From: Nostoc sp. KVJ3 | Lineage (GTDB): Bacteria; Cyanobacteriota; Cyanobacteriia; Cyanobacteriales; Nostocaceae | DNA length: 64,000 nucleotides | Direction of reading: 5' to 3' | NCBI RefSeq assembly: GCF_026127265.1 | Contig: NZ_WWFG01000012.1 | Coordinates: forward strand, 1-64,000 | Shown here: in pieces, positions 25,170 through 32,977 of the stretch | Numbering within the stretch: position 1 is the stretch's first letter | How the letters are laid out: every line of letters begins with the position of its first letter | The notes under the pieces: model-generated | What the model was told of the DNA's origin: nothing | What the model saw: the letters and a program-made list of their open reading frames with translations, nothing else | Database searches by the model: none | Position numbers and translations under genes: made by a program

Positions 25170-28100
25170 TCATTCATTGGTGTTACCTCGCTTTAGTCCT
25201 TTAACTGTCTTGCGTTCAAGAGGTGTCAACAGGTTCCAAACAGCAGTTTTAAATTCATCCGTCCACTCTTCTATCAATTCATCAATCATTTCCCAAGACT
25301 CATCTTCAATGCTCTCCCTAATCAGTTCAGCATTAGCGATAACTTCATCCATTCCACCTGCATTCAGGGGGGTGTTACAGGTGTCACCATTCGGCTCTTG
25401 TTCCTGTTGAACATTAGTTTCTTGCTGTAACACCGCCGCATCACCTTGTGGATAGACTCCTGCTAAATCATCGATCGCTTGCTCCCCTGCCACTTTCATT
25501 GTCAATAAGCTGTTTGGCATAGCAATAAGCTCATCTGGCACAGCAGTTTCCACACCACCTAAATCTGCTGAAACGCTTTTAGAATCGTCATCGCACACCA
25601 CCCACACCAATTTAGATTGATTCTCCTTATTCGCAGGTGAAACATTGGGGGGAGTGATTTGATTTTGGTCTGACGAGTCAGTGTTTAATTCAGTGTTTGA
25701 GTCAGTCTCTAATTTCGTATTTGATTTTTTTTCTGGAAAATTATCTAAACTGGTGTGGGTGGTGTGGAAGTCTTGATTTATAAGGCTTTCTTGGTGTGGG
25801 GGTTGGGGTGGATCTGCTGTGGAATTTTCACTTATTGCTATGGGTGTGTCAGTTATTGACATTGGCACATCATTAAAACTAATTCCTTGCAGTGCCTGTA
25901 ACTTCCGTTTCCCGGATGGGTGGGGGACGGTAACTAACTTGGCTTTGGGGAATAGTGTTTTAAATCTGGCTATGACTTGGTTGATGGCCTTAACTGTTTT
26001 ATCACTAGGCTTGGACTGTTCCTGCCAGATAGCTTTCACCTTGCCAGTGCTGGATTCATCAAAGGATAAAGTACCGTTGTCGATGTACCAATTTTCTAGG
26101 CGTGACCACAGGTCAAATGCTGTGACGATGGCATCCGACTTGTAACCCAGCCCTGTATCTTTAGAAAATTGGAATAAGTGAGAGTTTTCGGCTTGAATAT
26201 CCTCTAATGCTTGCTGAGTACATCTGTAGTCAATCCCCTCTTCTATCAATGCCTGTAACCCAGCAATCATCTTATTTAAAAATGCTGGGGCCACACACTC
26301 GCGCACAAAATCCAAGTCATAAGAGAATCGAGGGTCTGCTAGTAACTCGTTTGGGTTGTTTGGGTCAGGATTTGACTTAAATGTTTTGCTAAAAACTAGG
26401 GCTGCGATGCGGTCAGTAATTGCTTGAATTGTGCCGTGCAGTGCCGGGGTTTCATTCAAGTTGAAGATGCCGATCCCTTCGGGGCTAAATTCGATATGGT
26501 CTTTCCCCTTGCGCTCTGAGTGTAAGACGTTACCAGTAGCAAAGAGTTTGAGCGATTGAATTTTATCTAGTCGTGCTGTCTGTGGATTCTCTGATGCCCA
26601 ATTTACCCGACTGTTGACCAGGGGAAAGAGTGAAAATTTCCGTCCTTCATCATAAGCAGCAAAGTCAGCTAAGGAACAGCTGGTCATACCTTGCTCACCG
26701 TAAATGATAGATACTACCTCCCGGATGGAATCTTTACCATTTGAACCCAATCCACAGGCCAGTAGTAGCTTAGATTCCCGTCCTCTACGCTTGCGGACTT
26801 CCTTTAGATCGAGACTCGCCCCCAAGTTTCTTAATAAAACTTGTTGTTGAGGTTCGTCTAAACATTCCAGTAAGCGATCGCAATGTCTGGGGTCTGCTTG
26901 AGGGTCATACTTGACCAATGGCGGATATGTAAAAAAGTGTTTGTCTGGGTCGTGTTCAACTAAAACTGGCTCTGGTTTGGGGGCTGCCCAATCAACACCT
27001 AACACGCCATTAGTACAGTTAACCCCTGGTGGGTTAAGTAATTGCGGGTCAACTTCTACTCGCAGCTTCACCCACTCCAGCAACTCTTTAACTTTGCTTG
27101 GTTTGGCGTAGGGGTGGGTAATGACAAAGTTCTTGCCAGTTTTCTTAATAACTTGATACGAATTGCAATAACTCGTAATGCGTGGACGCTCAACTGAATC
27201 AGGTGAGTGTTTGTAGTGCAAGCCATCCCAGCAATACAGCAGGCCATCTGCACAAATCCATTTGCGATCGCCGTAAAGGGTGTTAAAACCTTTTTGCAGG
27301 AATGTGCTGTCCGGCTCCTCGTCGAAATTAGCAACGTCTATTGAGTCTACATTTTCTGATGATGATTGAGCATCTGCTGTAATTTCTTCTATCTGCTTTA
27401 ACAGTAGATCCGCTAATTCATCGCCTGTCATGCCCGATTCCAAAATATCTGCTACATCTCCTTTATTTTGCAGATCCGGTTTGATTTTAAGCAAGTCGAT
27501 GGCAACAAAAGCTACTCCGGCTTGGGCGCAAACCTCTTTAATTCTTTGGGCTTTCTTCCATCCAGTTTCATCATTATCCGCGCAATAAGCTAGTAAAAAA
27601 TCAATACCCGTAGAATGCTTAATTTGGGTCAAGGATTTTCCAATGTCACCGTCAGAGCAGTTCCCCACCCAAGTAATGCTGGCTAAACCTGACAATCTGC
27701 TAGCTTCTACGCACTTTTCCCCTTCATGGGCTAGTAGTACCGGGATGCCATCTATGGATTTGATAATTTCGATTGCTTCGTCCTGTTTATAAGCAGGCCA
27801 ATAACCTTCTTTCTTCCATGTAGTTTTATTGGTTGTGGGGTCAATTCTGCTGACTGAGAATGTTTTGACTCTGCCTTTGTCTAAGGCTGCACAAGGGCAT
27901 TCAAACCTGTGAGCTTTGCGCCCGTTGCCATAGTCGTATTCAATAACGGTAATTTGTTTTAATTCTTTCGGTGTGGCTCCATCATCCGATAGCTTGAAGG
28001 TGACGGACTTGGGAATGAAATCGGGTGTTATGGGTTGTGGTGTGGTGATTTCACTCTTCAGCCTGCATATTCTTAACTCTGATGGATCTAGGTTTAAAAC

Positions 28101-28391
28101 CTTGGGTAGTGCTGCTGGTTTTTTCGCTTTTAGTGGTTTGAGTCCCAATTGTTGCGTGTAACCACCAAGTTTGTTTTCTTCTAGTACCTCACTCCAAGGT
28201 TTGATTGCTTCTCTAATATCAGGGCATTGGCAGTTATTAAAACACTGGTATTTCCCATTACTAGGGTTGATGCCTAAGTTATGTCCACCGCAAGCTGGGC
28301 AGATGTATTTATTTTTCTCTCTGGCTGGTTCTAGCTGGTCTACAAAATTGCGAATATCGAAGGAGGCGAGTGCTTGTTGTGTGGTCAACAT
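25170..28391 (-). CDS. Plasmid replication primase-helicase
   Basis: The 1073-residue protein combines, in order, a zinc finger (C31, C34, C50, C54), a TOPRIM-like segment (about 213-290, with HEGEKCVEA and a DNDETGWKKA stretch) as in DUF3854 primases, and a D5/SF3-type helicase with Walker A GLGSNGKDS near 545. The tail (about 860-1073) is Ser/Thr/Asp/Glu-rich. This architecture is the likely replication initiator of many cyanobacterial plasmids and of P4-like elements. The ATG overlaps the stop of the small upstream gene (TAATG) with GGAGG in its end, so translation is coupled. No other Rep candidate is seen on the plasmid. Confidence 0.82.
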   Translation of the reverse strand: MLTTQQALASFDIRNFVDQLEPAREKNKYICPACGGHNLGINPSNGKYQCFNNCQCPDIREAIKPWSEVLEENKLGGYTQQLGLKPLKAKKPAALPKVLNLDPSELRICRLKSEITTPQPITPDFIPKSVTFKLSDDGATPKELKQITVIEYDYGNGRKAHRFECPCAALDKGRVKTFSVSRIDPTTNKTTWKKEGYWPAYKQDEAIEIIKSIDGIPVLLAHEGEKCVEASRLSGLASITWVGNCSDGDIGKSLTQIKHSTGIDFLLAYCADNDETGWKKAQRIKEVCAQAGVAFVAIDLLKIKPDLQNKGDVADILESGMTGDELADLLLKQIEEITADAQSSSENVDSIDVANFDEEPDSTFLQKGFNTLYGDRKWICADGLLYCWDGLHYKHSPDSVERPRITSYCNSYQVIKKTGKNFVITHPYAKPSKVKELLEWVKLRVEVDPQLLNPPGVNCTNGVLGVDWAAPKPEPVLVEHDPDKHFFTYPPLVKYDPQADPRHCDRLLECLDEPQQQVLLRNLGASLDLKEVRKRRGRESKLLLACGLGSNGKDSIREVVSIIYGEQGMTSCSLADFAAYDEGRKFSLFPLVNSRVNWASENPQTARLDKIQSLKLFATGNVLHSERKGKDHIEFSPEGIGIFNLNETPALHGTIQAITDRIAALVFSKTFKSNPDPNNPNELLADPRFSYDLDFVRECVAPAFLNKMIAGLQALIEEGIDYRCTQQALEDIQAENSHLFQFSKDTGLGYKSDAIVTAFDLWSRLENWYIDNGTLSFDESSTGKVKAIWQEQSKPSDKTVKAINQVIARFKTLFPKAKLVTVPHPSGKRKLQALQGISFNDVPMSITDTPIAISENSTADPPQPPHQESLINQDFHTTHTSLDNFPEKKSNTKLETDSNTELNTDSSDQNQITPPNVSPANKENQSKLVWVVCDDDSKSVSADLGGVETAVPDELIAMPNSLLTMKVAGEQAIDDLAGVYPQGDAAVLQQETNVQQEQEPNGDTCNTPLNAGGMDEVIANAELIRESIEDESWEMIDELIEEWTDEFKTAVWNLLTPLERKTVKGLKRGNTNE

Positions 28392-28618
28392 TAGCGAATA
28401 CCTCCGATTTGATTCAATTGTTGAAAATTAGCTAGTACAAAAATCGCTGTATTGTCTGTGTAGCAAGTGTCTTCGAGGAATTTAAGGCAGTTAGTTAGCG
28501 TGTGATTACTTATTTCTGACAGCAACTGTTTTGATGCTGTAATATAGATACAATGCGCCCTGACGATGTTACCGATGCAATTGTGGTAACGTTCGTTGTA
28601 AACTTGTAGTCTAAGCAT
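28391..28618 (-). CDS. Small coupled leader protein of the primase gene
   Basis: This is a 75-residue frame from the ATG ending at 28618; a longer version from TTG at 28681 is possible. Its TAA overlaps the primase ATG and its last codons contain GGAGGT, which would serve as the primase ribosome site. The protein is Leu/Cys/Thr-rich, with no recognised domain. The arrangement is like the tap leader of IncFII plasmids, where translation of a small ORF controls rep. A candidate antisense RNA overlaps its start. Confidence 0.55.
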   Translation of the reverse strand: MLRLQVYNERYHNCIGNIVRAHCIYITASKQLLSEISNHTLTNCLKFLEDTCYTDNTAIFVLANFQQLNQIGGIR

Positions 28619-28733
28619 ATTAAATTTTATTAAATCCGGGTCTTCCCGGTATGAGTGAACAAACAACGCTGAATCCGCCAAGATAGGGCGTTGTTAGGAA
28701 CTAAAAGCTCTCGGTTATAGCCGGGGGCTTTTT
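28553..28733 (+). ncRNA. Candidate antisense (copy-control) RNA
   Basis: The plus strand, antisense to the leader of the primase operon, has a promoter-like pair CTGACA (28516-28521), 18 bp, TAATAT (28540-28545). Hairpins follow: CCGGG-TCTT-CCCGG (28636-28649) and AACAACGC/GCGTTGTT (28662-28695). A terminator stem AAGCTCTCGG/CCGGGGGCTT (28705-28730) runs into a T tract. No plus-strand gene ends there. An RNA of about 180 nt would pair with the start of the small leader ORF, as CopA-type RNAs do. It is inferred from sequence only. Confidence 0.5.
28703..28733 (+). terminator. Intrinsic terminator upstream of primase operon
   Basis: AAGCTCTCGG pairs with CCGGGGGCTT (two G-T wobbles) around TTATAG, followed by TTTTT on the plus strand. 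On the minus strand it would also form a hairpin but with a weaker T run. It most likely ends the antisense RNA. Confidence 0.6.
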
Positions 28734-28751
28734 GCTAATGTTGTCAGGATT

Positions 28752-28775
28752 ATAGCACTCTGACCATAGTGCTAT
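28752..28775. promoter_or_regulatory. ATAGCACT inverted repeat at end of RHH gene
   Basis: ATAGCACT and AGTGCTAT form a perfect 8-bp inverted repeat with an 8-bp spacer. It overlaps the stop codon of the RHH gene and repeats the motif of the larger operator at 29020. It could link the RHH protein to the primase promoter. Confidence 0.5.
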
Positions 28776-28942
28776 TTATTTTTAGTTGACTCAGGACTGT
28801 TTTCTTCCAGCCATTTATCAAGAAGACCTTTTAGCACTTCATCCATAGTTGTTTTTAACTGTATACAGGCTATTTTGAAGCGATCTCGCTTTTCTTCCTC
28901 TACTCGAAATCGTACAAAAACCTGCTTGTTTGAATCATTCAT
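28772..28942 (-). CDS. Ribbon-helix-helix DNA-binding protein, 56 residues
   Basis: An ATG ending at 28942 opens MNDSNKQVFVRFRVEEEKRD, followed by a helix pair ending in MDEVLKGLLDKWLEEN. A beta strand of alternating residues (QVFVRFRV) plus two helices is the Arc/CopG/ParG fold. The frame is bracketed by inverted repeats of the same motif, AATAGCACTATAG, upstream (29020-29053) and at its end. Autoregulation and control of the divergent parM operon are likely. It could also be a copy-number repressor for the primase operon that follows on the same strand. Confidence 0.65.
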   Translation of the reverse strand: MNDSNKQVFVRFRVEEEKRDRFKIACIQLKTTMDEVLKGLLDKWLEENSPESTKNK

Positions 28943-29019
28943 AGCAAAATATTTTTATAGCAAATTAGCAATACTTTACTATTTTCACAAAATAATTAGC
29001 ATATCCAATTAAATGAATT

Positions 29020-29053
29020 AATAGCACTATAGTTTTTGTGCTATAGTGCTATT
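29020..29053. promoter_or_regulatory. 13-bp inverted-repeat operator
   Basis: AATAGCACTATAG (29020-29032) and CTATAGTGCTATT (29041-29053) are perfect inverted repeats with an 8-bp spacer. They lie between the divergent RHH gene and parM. The spacing suits an RHH dimer-of-dimers site. Confidence 0.7.
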
Positions 29054-29198
29054 AAGGTAAAAACGCCACGGAATGACCAAACCTGCATTAGATGGGATAA
29101 GTGCCAGTGTGCCACCGCATCATTGCAGAGATAGTCAAAACCAAAGCAGCAAGCCTATTTCAGAACTTTGTTAATTAAATATTTTGAGGATTTTTCCC

Positions 29199-30257
29199 AT
29201 GACAGATTTGGCAGTTCATACCGAAAATGCCAACACTGGGCAAAAAGGTACACTCACGATCGTCGCTGGTTACGACCTCGGTAATTCCAGCATTAAATTT
29301 GTATCATCAGACCGCCAGATAAGATTTCCCAGTTATTTAGAGAATTGCTACTACCGTCCTACAGAGACTCCCACAGAAGGTTACGTTGAGTACCTAGAGG
29401 GTGATGCACTAACTAAACTGGACTACAAGCAATGGTTATCGGGCTATGCAGCTTACGATGCCAACCCGAAAAACCATCTTCGGGTTACTGATGATGCTAC
29501 TGCAAAGGTGAGTCAATCGCTGAAACATCTGCTAGCAGTGCTTTCCTACTACCCTTACAAAGCTTCGATTGAGTTAGTAATCTGTGCATCTTTGCACGAA
29601 AGAGGCGATTTAGAAGATCAGCTGATTGAAGCACTCACTGGCCGCCATGTCGTCAAGTTTGGCGGTAAGATTTGCCCCACCGAGGTCAAGATCCATGTTT
29701 TGAAGGTTTACGACGAAGGTCATGCAGCGATCGCCGCCTTTGCCCAGAACTTGAACACCAGTAAGCAAAACGTAATTGTTGATATTGGGAATCGGACAGT
29801 TATTGCCACTTTAATCGGTTCCAAAGGACATCTAGCTAACCGAAAGACTTTTGATAACGGTGTGGAAGAGTTGATCCGAATGATTTCGGTCAACCCAGAC
29901 TTTAAGAATCGCTTGGTAGGCGAGATTGCAATGCCGCACCTTATCCGTCAAGGACTAGAAAGCACTGACAAACCCTTTTGGTATGGCAAACAGTTCAGTT
30001 TTCAAGATGTCTACCAAAAAGAGTTAGCGCCTTGGGTACAAAAGTCCCTAGCGCCAGTATTCAAGTTTATCCACCCTTGGAAGATTAATGCAGATGTCTG
30101 CTTAATTACTGGGGGAGGCTCACGACTGTCATCAGTGAGTGAAGCACTTCAGGCTAAAGGGTTCGTGGTAGCAGACAACCCAGTGTGGGCAAACGCGATT
30201 GGGCTTTACCAACTAGCAAAGATGATTCATTTAAGGAGTGTGAATGAACAGCAATGA
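29199..30257 (+). CDS. parM: ParM/StbA-family actin-like ATPase
   Basis: The 352-residue protein (start at ATG 29199, with GAGG upstream) has the actin-fold motifs: phosphate-1 GYDLGNSSIKF near residue 23, phosphate-2 NVIVDIGNRTV near 190, and the adenosine motif LITGGGSRL near 305. ParM-type filaments push plasmid copies apart through an adaptor bound to a centromere. It heads an operon of nine genes with overlapping or closely spaced ends up to 34818. The next gene overlaps by 14 bp and may be the adaptor. The plasmid also has a ParA system, so this is a second segregation machine or a filament with another job. Confidence 0.82.
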   Translation: MTDLAVHTENANTGQKGTLTIVAGYDLGNSSIKFVSSDRQIRFPSYLENCYYRPTETPTEGYVEYLEGDALTKLDYKQWLSGYAAYDANPKNHLRVTDDATAKVSQSLKHLLAVLSYYPYKASIELVICASLHERGDLEDQLIEALTGRHVVKFGGKICPTEVKIHVLKVYDEGHAAIAAFAQNLNTSKQNVIVDIGNRTVIATLIGSKGHLANRKTFDNGVEELIRMISVNPDFKNRLVGEIAMPHLIRQGLESTDKPFWYGKQFSFQDVYQKELAPWVQKSLAPVFKFIHPWKINADVCLITGGGSRLSSVSEALQAKGFVVADNPVWANAIGLYQLAKMIHLRSVNEQQ

Positions 30258-30471
30258 AAGCATTCGGGTAGTGATTCGTAAGCCCTACCACCCATTACTA
30301 AAAAAGCTTGCACAACAAATGAACTTAGACGATTACGGGGAGGTGATTAACTTCCTACTTTTAGAATTCCAGCGAAATGGGTACAACTTCCAAACTGAAC
30401 AACCGACTGATTCTAAGCTCCAACAACAAGACGAAAAAGATTTAGCCAGCAATCTCGCTGCAATGTTCTAG
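30244..30471 (+). CDS. Putative ParR-like adaptor
   Basis: The 75-residue protein begins with IRVVIRKPYHPLLKKLAQQM, compatible with a beta strand followed by a helix as in RHH folds, and ends in a Gln/Asp-rich tail. The ATG overlaps the parM stop region by 14 bp. Size and position directly after parM are those of ParR. The resemblance is structural only, and I see no strong family signature. Confidence 0.45.
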   Translation: MNSNESIRVVIRKPYHPLLKKLAQQMNLDDYGEVINFLLLEFQRNGYNFQTEQPTDSKLQQQDEKDLASNLAAMF

Positions 30472-30473
30472 CT

Positions 30474-30710
30474 ATGAAACCAAACAAAACACTAGGGCTT
30501 ACTGTTGCTGCTCTTAGCTTTCTAGCCCTCGGCTATTTCGGAGTCCAGTACTTTGGCAGAAACAATATGTTCACCATCGCCGCAGCCGTGGGAGGTGCAG
30601 GGGCCATCAGCTATGTACTGCAAAAGCCGAATCAGCCAGAAGCGCCAAGCACTGACCCAGAACCCCAACCCACACCAGTTAAAACCCAAAGGAGGAGAAA
30701 CAAGTCATGA
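30474..30710 (+). CDS. Small membrane protein
   Basis: The 78-residue protein has two hydrophobic helices (about 7-26 and 32-48) followed by a Pro-rich, basic cytoplasmic tail ending in RRRNKS. It lies 2 bp after the previous gene and overlaps the next by 4 bp (ATGA), so it is part of the operon. Function is unknown. Membrane proteins and a membrane ATPase in one operon suggest an envelope-associated complex. Confidence 0.5.
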   Translation: MKPNKTLGLTVAALSFLALGYFGVQYFGRNNMFTIAAAVGGAGAISYVLQKPNQPEAPSTDPEPQPTPVKTQRRRNKS

Positions 30711-30982
30711 GCGACCAAGAAACCATGCAGACACAGCCATCGCTAACGACTACCGAAATAATGACCATCATCCTCGGTTGCGAACAGACTTTAAGGTTTG
30801 TGCAAGCATCTCCCAATTACAAGCAAATCGAAGCCTCCGAAAAGTTCAGTACATCGAATGACTTAAAAATAGGTGATGCAGTGCAAGCTTTGATGGAGAT
30901 TCACGAAGCAATCCTAAATATCGAATTCTACTCCCAAGTTGAGGGACAAGCTTATGCTTTCAACGACAACCCTACAGCGTAA
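30707..30982 (+). CDS. Hypothetical protein, 91 residues
   Basis: The ATG overlaps the previous stop (ATGA), with GGAGG 12 bases upstream. The protein is acidic and helical, with no membrane span. It is a middle gene of the parM operon. No family recognised. Confidence 0.5.
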   Translation: MSDQETMQTQPSLTTTEIMTIILGCEQTLRFVQASPNYKQIEASEKFSTSNDLKIGDAVQALMEIHEAILNIEFYSQVEGQAYAFNDNPTA

Positions 30983-31148
30983 TTATCTGTACCAATTCCG
31001 TGGTCAACAACTGCGTTACAGCCATCAGTCTAATTGTCGAGTCAATGCCTCTTTTGTATTCAATGACTCGAAAGGCAGAAGAAAAGAATTAAGCCAAAAC
31101 CAAGTACAGAGGGAGGTTATTGAATTAAATGAGTTTTGTGAGAACTGA
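30954..31148 (+). CDS. Hypothetical small basic protein, 64 residues
   Basis: The ATG at 30954 with GAGGGA upstream is preferred over an upstream TTG. It overlaps the previous gene by 29 bp. The product is basic and Gln/Arg/Ser-rich, and could bind nucleic acid. It ends just before a GCGATCGC-containing spacer. Confidence is limited by its size. Confidence 0.4.
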   Translation: MLSTTTLQRNYLYQFRGQQLRYSHQSNCRVNASFVFNDSKGRRKELSQNQVQREVIELNEFCEN

Positions 31149-31231
31149 TGATGAAGCGATCGCATCTGCCGGCAAGCTTGGCGATCGCCCATCTGTGCAT
31201 CGATTGTATACACATAAAGGATTTTAGCAAC

Positions 31232-31675
31232 ATGGCACTTGATTACAAAAATCCCAACGATTGGGGACGTTCACCTCTGACCGACTCCGCCCTGAGATTA
31301 GAGCAATTCAAAGCAGAAAATCCTGAACAATGGGCAGCAAGGATTTCGGCAGATATTGAGGCACTCTCCACACCAATCTTCGAGAGTGAAGATTACCCAC
31401 CCTTCACCGGGACGGAATTCTTAGCAACTCATGAAACCATTGATGATCATCCATACTCTGCTGCATTTGGTCAATTCTTGGGTAATGGGATTGACGCGGA
31501 CATTGCAAATATATTGGCATTTGGTGAGAAAAGATTTGATTTAATTTCTGAAGATTTTGACGACCCCATAAGGCAACTGGCAACGAGAATCTATAGCCGA
31601 TTTGAAGAGATGGGTTACTGGGATGAAGTGCCCCAAGAGTCAAGCGATCTCAACTACGACAACATACCTTATTAG
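31232..31675 (+). CDS. Hypothetical acidic protein, 147 residues
   Basis: I start at the ATG 31232 preceded by AAAGGA. An in-frame ATG at 31148 would add 28 residues translated from an HIP1-rich spacer and looks less likely. The protein is acidic and rich in Phe and aromatic residues, with no membrane segment. It lies in the parM operon. Not recognised. Confidence 0.5.
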   Translation: MALDYKNPNDWGRSPLTDSALRLEQFKAENPEQWAARISADIEALSTPIFESEDYPPFTGTEFLATHETIDDHPYSAAFGQFLGNGIDADIANILAFGEKRFDLISEDFDDPIRQLATRIYSRFEEMGYWDEVPQESSDLNYDNIPY

Positions 31676-31687
31676 GGGAATAACGCA

Positions 31688-32404
31688 ATGGACTTTGCAA
31701 TACGTAATCCGGTAGTTGGTCATAGTTCTCACATTGATGAAAAAGCGCAATCCTGGGGAGGGTTTGAGTCTGATATTCTGGGCTATCTCTCTGATATAAA
31801 CAAGCTTGAACAATTCGCTGATTATGCGAATAATGCCCAAGAATTATCAGATAGGTTAGAGCCTTTCTTAGACAACGCCAAGGTGGTCTTTGAGGCAATG
31901 GAGAAGCTAACAAAAGGGCAGGTCACTTGGACAGAACTTCGTAAACAATACGGCTCTCATGTTGCGGGTGCTATCGCTAAAATTCGCAAACTTAATTCCG
32001 AGTTCGATTCGGAAATGAGTAAAATAGATGCCCAAGATAGAGCGGATCTATTGCGAATTGACCAGAAACGTAAACACGCTTTAACCGAAGTTGCAGCCCA
32101 ATTACACCACGATTTGCAAGCTGAATTGTGGCGGCATGAGAACAAAGTTAGCAGCATCGAAAATAGACAGACTGTACAGGCTGAAAGGCAAGCAATTACT
32201 ACGGGGTTGAGGGAGAAACGCCAACAACTTTTAGCCCGTGCGAGGTTTGGCTCAAGAGCATTAGAGCCAAACCAAACACCCCAGGAATTAATACCAATTC
32301 AATCCCAAAATCATGCGCCATCGTCAAGTGTTAGTGCAACCGGAACAGTTCGCGGTTGGGGTGCAATGTTGGGTAACTTGTGGAACAAATTGGGCGACCG
32401 ATAA
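31688..32404 (+). CDS. Coiled-coil protein, 238 residues
   Basis: Residues about 60-185 have long heptad-like, charged helices (for example MSKIDAQDRADLLRIDQKRK). The C terminus is Pro/Ser/Thr-rich with a short GWGAMLGNLWNKLG helix. It resembles linker or scaffolding proteins of secretion and segregation complexes. It lies 12 bp after the previous gene. Not assigned to a family. Confidence 0.5.
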   Translation: MDFAIRNPVVGHSSHIDEKAQSWGGFESDILGYLSDINKLEQFADYANNAQELSDRLEPFLDNAKVVFEAMEKLTKGQVTWTELRKQYGSHVAGAIAKIRKLNSEFDSEMSKIDAQDRADLLRIDQKRKHALTEVAAQLHHDLQAELWRHENKVSSIENRQTVQAERQAITTGLREKRQQLLARARFGSRALEPNQTPQELIPIQSQNHAPSSSVSATGTVRGWGAMLGNLWNKLGDR

Positions 32405-32428
32405 CTATTAGTTGAAAGGTTAAGGCTG

Positions 32429-32977
32429 ATGCTAGTAAGGAAACGAAATGAAGATCCTCATAGCGTCAGCCCTTTTTTGCATGAAGGGCTGGCACAAACA
32501 CCACAACAACATCAGCAGCAGAAACAACCAGAACAGTTACCACCACTGCCAGAAAATAACAGAGGTAGAACATTTAGACGTGCTGGGAATGCTTGTGAGA
32601 TTGTGGCTGGCAGTTGTTTAAACAGTGCAGTTATTTTTACTTTTCATCTGCTACAAGTTCACCCCGTTGGAATGTTCCTGGCTGTGGGTACTGCACATCT
32701 GTATTTTACTGCCACTGCAACAGGTGAAGGGTTTAACAATTTTGTCACTAATCTAATGACTGGATGCAGTGCGTCATTAGCGTTATTGTGTGCGCTTTCC
32801 GAACCGATTAGTGAATGGAATGAAGCTCGGACTTCCACACAAACAGCTAATACTTCAATTGAAAAGATGTATCAACCCAAAACTGCTGATTATTCCAGTT
32901 GGGGCAGTGGTGCAGGAGTGGCGATATTCGTAGCACTATTAATGATTTTTCTATTTGGTGGCAGGAGAAGTAAATGA
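32429..32977 (+). CDS. Membrane protein, 182 residues
   Basis: A Gln/Pro-rich cytoplasmic N terminus (about 1-45) is followed by hydrophobic segments at about 58-78, 82-100 and 108-125, and by a C-terminal one (about 160-177) ending GGRRSK. It overlaps the ATPase gene by 4 bp (ATGA), suggesting that the two products assemble together in the membrane. Family unknown. Confidence 0.55.
   Translation: MLVRKRNEDPHSVSPFLHEGLAQTPQQHQQQKQPEQLPPLPENNRGRTFRRAGNACEIVAGSCLNSAVIFTFHLLQVHPVGMFLAVGTAHLYFTATATGEGFNNFVTNLMTGCSASLALLCALSEPISEWNEARTSTQTANTSIEKMYQPKTADYSSWGSGAGVAIFVALLMIFLFGGRRSK

Noticed and set aside
31148..31231. 28-codon N-terminal extension of the 147-residue protein
   Set aside because: It is translated from a GCGATCGC-containing spacer and the internal ATG has a better ribosome site.
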